From assembly GCA_934746785.1 (NCBI GenBank), contig CAKVFO010000135.1:1-8982 (forward strand): DNA of 8,982 nucleotides, given 5' to 3'. Positions 1 to 5,456 of this stretch are shown here, one piece after another. This stretch comes from an uncultured Clostridium sp. (GTDB lineage: Bacteria; Bacillota; Clostridia; Clostridiales; Clostridiaceae). The position numbers and the translations under genes were made by a program. Below the pieces are notes generated by a model that made no database searches, had not been told where the DNA came from, and saw only the letters and a list, made by a program, of their open reading frames with translations. Each line of letters opens with the position of its first letter. The stretch's first letter is position 1.

Positions 1-57
1 TGGACACATCCTTTCTTAACTAAATAATATTTTACTTAGTTCGACTTAATGTGTCCA
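1..57. repeat. 57-bp imperfect palindrome, probable insertion-sequence end
   Basis: TGGACACAT at 1-9 is exactly mirrored by ATGTGTCCA at 49-57. A second inner pair, AACTAA at 18-23 and TTAGTT at 36-41, is offset by one base, so the whole segment forms a long imperfect hairpin. The outer ends have the TG...CA form common at IS3-type and other transposon termini. Its right edge coincides with the point where the neighbouring ketoacyl-synthase gene stops: the TAG at 58-60 directly abuts it. I infer the end of an insertion sequence whose body lies left of the window, or a small palindromic element. No transposase is visible here, so the family cannot be assigned. Confidence 0.5.
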
Positions 58-417
58 CTACTTTATACTAACACCATTCTTAATATTAAATTTTTTCTGG
101 ATGTAATACGGAACATTAACTAAGTTTTCATGCAAAGGTACACCTTTTGTATAAATAATTATATCTATATCATTTACATCAACATTAGTATCTTTTATGA
201 ACTTGTCCACTAAATCACAAAATAAATCTACTTCTTTATCATCTTCAACTGAATATATACCTTCAATTTTTTTTTGCTTAATAAAGTTGTTAGTATATTC
301 TTCAAGACTTTCAAATCCATCTGGCAAAACAAAGTCTTTGCTATCTAAAAAATATTTTTCAGTATCTATATATCTTTTTCCTAAAGTATAATTACTATAA
401 CTTATTCCTCTCTCCAT
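58..417 (-). pseudogene. N-terminal fragment of a beta-ketoacyl-ACP synthase III-like protein
   Basis: The 119-residue frame resembles the N-terminal third of KAS III/FabH-like thiolase-fold enzymes, which condense acyl-CoA or acyl-ACP with malonyl-ACP. The clearest stretch is DVNDIDIIIYTKG (about residues 80-92) followed by NVPYYIQKKFNIKN, matching the family pattern of a predicted strand and then 'N.PY.IQ..F...'. Family members are about 320-340 residues. The catalytic Cys would lie just beyond the last residue present, and the His and Asn of the triad are also missing, so the product cannot be an active synthase. The frame ends with TAG at 58-60, touching the IS-end-like palindrome at 1-57. 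It starts with ATG at 415-417, six bases after the methyltransferase stop, with a weak AGTAGG-type binding site overlapping that stop. It is therefore the last visible gene of the minus-strand operon. Assignment rests on remembered family patterns. Confidence 0.7.
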
Positions 418-423
418 ATTTAC

Positions 424-1047
424 CTACTTTCTAACGATAGCTAAAACTCTATTCAAATGAACATTAATATAGATATCACTAAATCGATTATCTTTTTCAA
501 ACATTTCTCGAACTTCACTCTCTGAATAAGGACCATGTACCTCATTGTCATGATGACTTAAAAACTTTCTGCCGAAATCATTATCAATGAATTCACTAGC
601 TATTATAATTCCACCTTTTTTTAATATTCTGTTCATTTCAACAACAATATTTTCTGGATCTTTAAGTTCATGTAATACATTAGATAATATAACTATATCT
701 ACTGAATTTTCTTCTATTGAAGTTTTTTCAACATTTTCCTTTAGTATTTTAACATTTTTTCCCACTTTATTTTTCTCTAATGTTTCTTTTAATCTATTAA
801 GCATAGTACTTGATAAATCTATAGATACTATTCTGCATTTTTTATTAAGTTTAGAACATAATACTGTATAAAATCCTGATCCTGCTCCTAAATCTATTAG
901 TGTACTATTATCTTTTAAATTTTCCTTTAGAGTATTTTTTATAATTTTTGCATGTTTATTTGAGAATATATAAAATCCAAATACATATCTAAGGAATGGG
1001 GATACAAAAACTTTTTCCCCAAAAATTTCCCTTTTAAACCTTTCCAC
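424..1047 (-). CDS. Class I SAM-dependent methyltransferase
   Basis: The 207-residue protein has the Rossmann methyltransferase layout. Motif I is IDLGAGSGFYT (residues 51-61), which binds S-adenosylmethionine. The acidic end of strand 2 is VSIDLS (D77). Motif IV/post-motif is VDIVILSNVLHEL (116-128), followed by 'ILKKGGIIIASEF' (141-153). This is the methyltransferase 11/25 type, usually acting on small molecules; the acceptor cannot be told. The start is GTG at 1045-1047, preceded by a weak GAAGAA-type site. An ATG at 1056-1058 is in a different frame. It lies 12 nt after the ketopantoate-reductase-like gene and 6 nt before the KAS III fragment, so co-translation in one operon is likely. 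The frame appears complete. By context it may methylate a product of the neighbouring synthase or reductase, which is inference only. Confidence 0.85.
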   Translation of the reverse strand: MERFKREIFGEKVFVSPFLRYVFGFYIFSNKHAKIIKNTLKENLKDNSTLIDLGAGSGFYTVLCSKLNKKCRIVSIDLSSTMLNRLKETLEKNKVGKNVKILKENVEKTSIEENSVDIVILSNVLHELKDPENIVVEMNRILKKGGIIIASEFIDNDFGRKFLSHHDNEVHGPYSESEVREMFEKDNRFSDIYINVHLNRVLAIVRK

Positions 1048-1059
1048 TCGTTCTTCATA

Positions 1060-2007
1060 TCAAGATACCTTAACCTTTATTTTATTTAATCCATTATATA
1101 GATTTTCAACCACATCAACATTTATATTATGTTTATTCCCTAATTCAATAATAGCCATTCCAAATAATTCTCTTTCATCAGGTTTTTCTTTATTTTCAAA
1201 ATCTCTTTGGAATGAAGTCTTAGTTTCAAATGGGAAATTATTAGCTTTTTCATAAGATAATTTAACTATATCTTCATTTAAATTAATATTTTCAGCTTCA
1301 CTTATTTCATATATCTTATTCATAATTTCTTTTGTAACTTTGCTACATTCTTCATTACTATATACTTCACCTAATGTTTTATTATAATATGCAGTAACTA
1401 AACCATACGATGCTATAAACATGAATTTACCCCAAATTTCTTTAAAGTGTTCATCTGTCCATTTATACTTTATTGAGCTATTATCAAATATTTCACAAAT
1501 TTCATCTGAATTTACTTCTAAATTTTCAGGATCTTTTCCAAAAATGATTGTACAGCTTCCTCCACTTTGAGAAACAACACCTGGTTTTTCTATATGTGTT
1601 CCTACATATACACATGCAGGAAACACAGTTCCTACTTTAATAACCTTTCTTATTCTAGAATATACATCTACTCCATTTAAAAGTGGTATAATCTTCGTTT
1701 TAGATGTTACCTTATTACTAAGATTTACTAAAACATTATTTAAATCATATTGTTTTACACATATTAAACAAATATCTAGCATTGGTAATTCATCAAAATT
1801 ATCAGTACATAATGTAGGTTTACATATAAATTCTCCTTCATTGCTTGTCTTTAATAAAAGTCCATTCTTTTTAATTTCTTCTAAATGTTTTCCTCTTGCT
1901 ACATAATATACATTATAATCATCACTATCCTGTAAGTAGTTAGCTATCTTACCACCAAAGTATCCTCCTACTCCACCTATTCCAACTATAGCTATATTTT
2001 TTTTCAT
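1060..2007 (-). CDS. Ketopantoate reductase (PanE/ApbA) family dehydrogenase
   Basis: The 315-residue protein has normal family length. It begins with an NAD(P)-binding Rossmann motif, AIVGIGGVGGYFGG (residues 6-19). It then shows LICVKQYDL (81-89), LLNGVD (109-114) and the helical C-terminal domain with IWGKF (191-195) and TSFQRDFENKEKPDERE (264-280). PanE reduces 2-dehydropantoate to pantoate. K194 fits the catalytic lysine and E278 may match the family glutamate, but the Asn four residues after the lysine in E. coli PanE (KLAVN) seems to be I198, so another 2- or 3-keto acid substrate is possible. The ATG at 2005-2007 directly follows the TAG of the U32 frame, with GAGGAGG about 8 nt upstream inside that gene, indicating translational coupling. 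The setting among a ketoacyl synthase and a methyltransferase points to a role outside routine pantothenate synthesis (inference), so panE is not assigned. Confidence 0.85.
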   Translation of the reverse strand: MKKNIAIVGIGGVGGYFGGKIANYLQDSDDYNVYYVARGKHLEEIKKNGLLLKTSNEGEFICKPTLCTDNFDELPMLDICLICVKQYDLNNVLVNLSNKVTSKTKIIPLLNGVDVYSRIRKVIKVGTVFPACVYVGTHIEKPGVVSQSGGSCTIIFGKDPENLEVNSDEICEIFDNSSIKYKWTDEHFKEIWGKFMFIASYGLVTAYYNKTLGEVYSNEECSKVTKEIMNKIYEISEAENINLNEDIVKLSYEKANNFPFETKTSFQRDFENKEKPDERELFGMAIIELGNKHNINVDVVENLYNGLNKIKVKVS

Positions 2008-3119
2008 CTAACATTCCTCCTCGAAAAATATCTCACTTGTATTTACATCTTTCAATGCTTCTTCTGCACATTTAATTGCTTTTAATCTATTTTCTTCATT
2101 AAATATGACTACTTTGTCTGACCATACTTTACAAAAATTACAATTTAAAGTATCATTACTATCGCATGAACAAATCTTTTCATCACATTTATAGTTATCA
2201 ATAAACTTTTTAATAAAATTATCTAATTTAGAATTATCAATGTATGGTAAATCATAAAAATAGATTTTCTATAATTATTAACCTTTGATGCATTATACTT
2301 CATAGTCTTTATAGCATTATCAATTCCTTTATCATTCAGCTTTCCATAAGTATTACTTTTTCCTACATAATTAATAATATCTAGTAGGTTACCATCATAC
2401 TTTCTTTCAGAATATGCTTTAGCTACCCTACTTAACCATTCTGTATTTCTACCTCTCTCTGTAAGCTTTATTGATAATCCTTTATATCCTACCTTGTCAC
2501 ATAGTTCTTCATAGTACTTTATATCTTCAGGTCTTATCCATCCAGATGACATTATTTTGCTTGGATCTTTTATTTTGATTAAATTACAATTTAGTATTTG
2601 ATAATCAAAATGTAAAATTCTATCGTCTTCATCACTCTTAGAACCGTGACAATGAGATACAGCATGATTTCCATGAAAAGGACAATCATGTAAACATGAA
2701 TTATTAGCTATTAATCTCAAATTAATATTTAAATCCTTAGCATATAAAAATAACTTTTCTAATTTCCCAAAATTTCTATTAACCCTTTGATCTAATGTTA
2801 TTTCATCAGCTCCGATATCATGCCAATACTTTATCTGTCTCATACTATCTACCTTGTTATATACTGATATTGATACATATAAACTTGGATACTGTTCATG
2901 AATTATTTCACATAAGTATGGACTTGCAACTGTAACTCCATCCACATTACCTTCAACTATTCTATCTAATAATTGAATAACTTCTATGTGAAAATCCTTT
3001 TCAAATTCTTTTCCACCAAGACACAATGCATTAAGTAGATAATTAAACTTAATATTTTTTTGATGACAATAATCAACATATTCTTTTAACTGATCCCAAT
3101 TTATCATCGGAAGTCTTAT
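2008..3119 (-). pseudogene. U32-peptidase-like Fe-S protein, 5'-truncated and frameshifted
   Basis: The main frame (ATG 3105-3107 to a stop at 2223) matches the U32 'peptidase' family, radical-independent Fe-S proteins best known from RNA/ubiquinone hydroxylation (RlhA, UbiU/V). Diagnostic segments are FNYLLNALCLGG (residues 21-32), VDGVTVASPYL (55-65), NNSCLHDCPFHGNH (135-148), LNCNLIKIKDP (172-182), WIRPED and AYSERKYDGN. Cys138, Cys142, Cys153 and Cys174 are the likely cluster ligands. Two lesions are visible. First, homology continues upstream of the ATG (IRLP before MINWD) but meets a stop, and then an IS1182-like remnant takes over; some 60-70 N-terminal residues are missing by family memory. 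Second, at the T5 run (2256-2260) the frame shifts. Adding one T restores an 83-residue tail beginning FYDLPYIDNS, with a Cys-rich segment (KCDEKICSC, NCNFC), ending at TAG 2008-2010 directly before the next ATG. The original protein was probably about 430 residues. Confidence 0.8.
2016..2020 (-). promoter_or_regulatory. Ribosome binding site of the PanE-family gene
   Basis: GGAGG (within GAGGAGGAA on the minus strand) lies 8 nt before the ATG at 2005-2007 and inside the shifted-frame tail of the U32 gene, whose TAG is immediately before that ATG. This fixes the dehydrogenase start and shows that the U32 tail frame was the native one. Confidence 0.8.
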
Positions 3120-3238
3120 ATAAAAGATTATTTAGACGTGGCATAAATAATGTAATTCTTGAGCTTACATTAATTTCTTGTGGTTATCATCTTTATAAAT
3201 ATAATAATAAACTAAAACGTGAAATGCTCGTAGCATAA
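3107..3238 (+). pseudogene. C-terminal remnant of an IS1182-like transposase
   Basis: Reading TCG at 3107-3109 onward gives SEVLYKRLFRRGINNV, then a segment with LELTLISCGYHLYKYNNK, ending at TAA 3236-3238. The pattern 'F.RRG..NV..E..L...G.NL.KY.NK' is the conserved C-terminal end of IS1182-family DDE transposases, from remembered family sequence. Only about 43 of some 450-550 residues are left, without an initiation codon or catalytic residues. It runs plus, head to head with the 5'-truncated U32 gene on the minus strand, so a deletion removed the front ends of both. It is followed by an IS-like terminal repeat near 3256-3274. Confidence 0.7.
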
Positions 3239-3275
3239 AAATCACTTTAATTTTTAGGACTTTTTTACAGCCCCT
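3239..3275 (+). mobile_element. Right end of the IS1182-like element
   Basis: After the transposase stop comes a short AT-rich stretch and then AGGACTTTTTTACAGCCCC (3256-3274). The reverse complement begins GGGGCTGTAAAAAAGTCC, which resembles the terminal inverted repeats of IS1182-type elements as I remember them. The left end and any target duplication are missing, so the border is approximate. Confidence 0.5.
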
Positions 3276-3314
3276 TCTTTTATTATATCAGTTAAATTCC
3301 TTGAATTTTATGTT

Positions 3315-3350
3315 TTTACAAAAACTATCTTTATATGCATAAATTATGAT
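3315..3350 (+). promoter_or_regulatory. Possible promoter of the membrane-protein gene
   Basis: TTTACA (3315-3320) is followed after 17 bp by CATAAA (3338-3343). A TATGAT lies a little further on at 3345-3350. The match to sigma-A boxes is moderate. It sits just outside the IS remnant and ahead of the plus-strand gene. Transcription from here would start around 3350, close to the first ATG. Confidence 0.3.
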
Positions 3351-3917
3351 ATGATATATATAAATTTTTATTACTATCTAACATACATGGAGGTGATTTA
3401 TATAGATATAACTTCAGAAGGAATACATAATCTATGTGAACTTTTCAAAACATTTTTTTCAATCTTCTTACTAGGAGCTACTATTGCAATGATAATACTT
3501 CTTATTTGTCTTACTATATTTATTTTTAATTATATAATATCAAGTCATATCTTTTATACATTAGCTGAGAAACAAAATAAGAGTAATGCATATTGGGCAT
3601 GGATTCCCATCTTAAGGGATTTACTTACAATAGAAATGGGACAAGGGAACAAATTATTATATCTGCCTATATTATTAATATTTATTCCTAAGCTTAGAAC
3701 TATCTCTTTAATAATCATCTTTCTTTATATTACTTTAATGAAATATAAAATAATAAGAGATAATAAAGGATATTCACTTATATTTGGTATATCAAGCCTA
3801 ATATTACTTTTCACATTCTTCTTTGCAGATAACATATTAGTATATATGTTTATTATTTATAATCTACTAACTATATTATCTATTCTAAAAATGAGAAAAC
3901 ATATTAATGCAAAATAG
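3351..3917 (+). CDS. Small polytopic membrane protein, DUF5684-like
   Basis: The 188-residue frame is strongly hydrophobic, with predicted membrane segments at about residues 36-63, 101-127, 141-158 and 161-178. Between the first two is AEKQNKSNAYWAWIPILRDLL (72-92), resembling the 'A W.A.IPI.N...L' loop of DUF5684-type membrane proteins often listed near signal-peptidase-like genes. No catalytic residues are evident and the function is unknown. The start is uncertain. ATG 3351 has no binding site, and ATG 3387 overlaps one. The only good Shine-Dalgarno, GGAGG at 3389-3393, sits 8 nt before an ATA codon at 3402. Initiation at ATA, or loss of an original ATG there, would shorten the protein to about 171 residues. 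The gene is monocistronic and ends 10 bp before a strong hairpin. Confidence 0.65.
   Translation: MIYINFYYYLTYMEVIYIDITSEGIHNLCELFKTFFSIFLLGATIAMIILLICLTIFIFNYIISSHIFYTLAEKQNKSNAYWAWIPILRDLLTIEMGQGNKLLYLPILLIFIPKLRTISLIIIFLYITLMKYKIIRDNKGYSLIFGISSLILLFTFFFADNILVYMFIIYNLLTILSILKMRKHINAK
3389..3393 (+). promoter_or_regulatory. Shine-Dalgarno sequence facing an ATA codon
   Basis: GGAGG (in ATGGAGGTGATTTAT) is the only strong ribosome binding site near the start of the membrane-protein gene. At the usual spacing (8 nt) the in-frame codon is ATA (3402-3404), not ATG, GTG or TTG. The real start may be ATA, or the start codon may have mutated. Confidence 0.5.
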
Positions 3918-3927
3918 AATACATATA

Positions 3928-3969
3928 AATAACCCATGAATACTTAATAATAAATATTCATGGGTTATT
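3928..3969. terminator. Bidirectional hairpin terminator
   Basis: AATAACCCATGAATA (3928-3942) pairs perfectly with TATTCATGGGTTATT (3955-3969) around a 12-nt loop. The hairpin lies between a plus-strand gene ending at 3917 and a minus-strand unit ending at 3981. On the plus strand it is followed by GTTTTAT, giving a short U-rich tail; the minus tail is weaker. It probably serves both convergent transcripts. Confidence 0.8.
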
Positions 3970-3980
3970 GTTTTATAAAT

Positions 3981-4433
3981 CTATAACTTGTATTGCATAA
4001 AGTTATTATTATGAACAAAACCACATGCTGTATACAATTTAACTCCCATATCAGAAGCTGTTATCTGTACAGTACCACAGCCATATGTTCTTGCTTCCTC
4101 TATTATCTTATTAAGTAGTTTTTTTGCAATGCCCTTTCTTCTATAATCGGGGTCTGTAAACATACTTGAAAGAAGCCCTATCCTACCACTTGGACATCCA
4201 AAATAAGGCGGCTTTTCTACAAAAGACATTGCACTTGTCCCCACTATTTTATCTCCATCCATTGCTAACCAGGATACAAAGGTTCCATCTTATAGATGTT
4301 TATTATAGTATGCCTTCAATGCAGGTCTCAAATCTACATCTTCTTTTGCACCTTCTTCACGAAGCTGATTAATTCTCATTTCAATAAATATAGATAGTTC
4401 TTTATTTGTTATTTTTTTATACCCCATTTCCAT
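3981..4433 (-). pseudogene. GNAT-family N-acetyltransferase with an in-frame stop
   Basis: Read from ATG 4431-4433 (or ATG 4425-4427) the frame gives MGYKKITNKELSIF, then MRINQLREEGAKEDVDLRP and KAYYNKHL. It meets TAA at 4290-4292 and continues in the same frame as DGTFVSWLAMDGDKIVGTSAM to a stop at 3981. The downstream part has the GNAT acetyl-CoA motif A, DPDYRRKGIAKKLL (about 94-107 of the rebuilt protein), and the C-terminal YTACGF strand. The rebuilt length of about 150 residues is typical. A single C-to-T change (CAA Gln to TAA) explains the stop. The internal ATG at 4260-4262 has no good binding site and would drop the first strand and helices, so restart is unlikely to rescue it. It sits 17 bp downstream of the secreted-protein gene, with AGGGGG at its start, and was probably co-transcribed. 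Substrate unknown. Confidence 0.8.
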
Positions 4434-4450
4434 ATACCCCCTAATATAAC

Positions 4451-5308
4451 CTATCTTGGATATGATGATATAATTTCATCAATCTTATCTTTTATAGCAT
4501 TTCTAATTGTATTGTTAGCATTAATAATTTCTTCCTTAACAACATCCCTAACTGCACGTTTTGCTGCTTCTCTTATAATTCCATTATAATCAACACCATT
4601 TAAATCAGGAATCTTACATTCTTCTGCAATTACTGATGATGCATCTAATTTAACTTTTGCCGCTATAGAAGTTTCATTCCATCCTGTACAAACCTTTACT
4701 GGCTTTATCCCTTGGAATTGTATCTTATAGTTATAATATAATAGTTCTTTTTTATCTGAATTATAAACTTCTTCAACAGATTTATTTATTATTTTTTCTC
4801 TTGAAATTGATATAATTTCGCTTGTAGTTGGTAATTTAACTTGATTCATAATATCACTTACTGCATAATCTATCGTTCTATCAATTACCTTTTGAGTAAG
4901 CTTATTAGTTAATAATACATCTACAAATTTGCTGGCAATTATATCATCAACTAGTTTATCTATATCTATGTATTCTGGTATATTATATTTTTCTAAATCT
5001 TTCTTAATTTCTGCTTTAATTGTTACTTTTAATAGTACTTTAACATTTTCAGGTGTAAGAATTTCTTTAACTGCTTTTTTAACATTCTCCTCTACTGTAT
5101 TATTTACATTATTAATTACTTTATCAATACCTAATGATGAAAAATCTAAGGAATCTACGTCTTCTGTAACTATTTGAACTAATTTTTCTTTTGATACTAC
5201 GTCATCAGCCTCTGCTGCAAAAACATTGACAGGAAGCATTGTACACAACATCATTATCATTAAAAATAATGCACATATACTTTTTCTTTTCTTTAAAGTT
5301 TCTAGCAT
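4451..5308 (-). CDS. Secreted helix-rich protein of unknown function
   Basis: I chose ATG 5306-5308 because AGGGGTGA lies just upstream (5313-5320). A longer reading to 5392 has no binding site and would run through the likely promoter. The 285-residue protein starts with a clear Sec signal peptide: KKRK (6-9), a hydrophobic core (11-26) and a VFAAEA cleavage region (about 29-34). The mature part is acidic/lysine-rich and mostly helical. It has repeated IxxxVDxII-type amphipathic segments (110-155) and a C-terminal helix rich in E/K/R (245-283). A central segment, about 190-235, looks more strand-like (YYNYKIQFQGIKPVKVCTGW) and holds the only two mature cysteines, Cys207 and Cys231, a possible disulfide. 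No lipobox, anchor or known catalytic motif is visible, and I do not recognise the family. It has its own promoter and is followed by the broken acetyltransferase. Confidence 0.75.
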   Translation of the reverse strand: MLETLKKRKSICALFLMIMMLCTMLPVNVFAAEADDVVSKEKLVQIVTEDVDSLDFSSLGIDKVINNVNNTVEENVKKAVKEILTPENVKVLLKVTIKAEIKKDLEKYNIPEYIDIDKLVDDIIASKFVDVLLTNKLTQKVIDRTIDYAVSDIMNQVKLPTTSEIISISREKIINKSVEEVYNSDKKELLYYNYKIQFQGIKPVKVCTGWNETSIAAKVKLDASSVIAEECKIPDLNGVDYNGIIREAAKRAVRDVVKEEIINANNTIRNAIKDKIDEIISSYPR

Positions 5309-5338
5309 AAAATCACCCCTTAATTGTTTATATTTTGA

Positions 5339-5367
5339 AGTTAACATAGTATAACTAAATTTGTCAA
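5339..5367 (-). promoter_or_regulatory. Promoter of the secreted-protein gene
   Basis: On the minus strand TTGACA (5362-5367) matches the -35 consensus fully. A 17-bp spacer places TTAACT (5339-5344) at -10, a weak match. Transcription would begin around 5332, leaving a leader of about 24 nt to the ATG at 5308. Confidence 0.5.
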
Positions 5368-5410
5368 ATATTCTTATTTTCAAAAAATACATATTCTATT
5401 ACATATACTT

Positions 5411-5447
5411 CAAATAAAAATACCAGGTTCCAATTTAAAGAACCTAG
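5411..5447 (-). terminator. Rho-independent terminator after the nucleotidase gene
   Basis: On the minus strand CTAGGTTC (5440-5447) pairs with GAACCTGG (5423-5430), an 8-bp stem with one G-T pair and a 9-nt loop. It is followed by TATTTTTATTTG, a U-rich tail. It begins 9 bp past the stop of the nucleotidase gene. Confidence 0.75.
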
Positions 5448-5456
5448 CATTTTAAA

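Noticed and set aside
1..57. Rho-independent terminator for the left operon
   Set aside because: The palindrome has a long loop, no GC-rich stem near a U tract, and sits inside an interrupted gene; an IS end explains it better.
197..391. Plus-strand open frame over the KAS III fragment
   Set aside because: It is antisense to a frame with recognisable protein similarity, has Ser/Leu/Phe-rich composition typical of reverse-strand reading, and lacks a binding site.
587..871. Plus-strand open frame over the methyltransferase gene
   Set aside because: Antisense shadow of a gene with clear SAM-binding motifs; low-complexity Ser/Phe/Thr composition.
2250..2266. Programmed -1 ribosomal frameshift in the U32 gene
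   Set aside because: There is no X XXY YYZ heptamer in the zero frame and no evident downstream stimulatory structure. Because the gene is also 5'-truncated, simple decay or a homopolymer error is more likely.
4166..4372. Plus-strand open frame across the GNAT pseudogene
   Set aside because: Antisense to the reconstructed acetyltransferase, and it spans its nonsense codon only by chance.
4929..5177. Plus-strand open frame within the secreted-protein gene
   Set aside because: Antisense shadow with no ribosome binding site and serine-rich composition.
5309..5392. Upstream start extending the secreted protein by 28 residues
   Set aside because: It would place coding sequence over the TTGACA promoter, has no binding site, and would bury the signal peptide.
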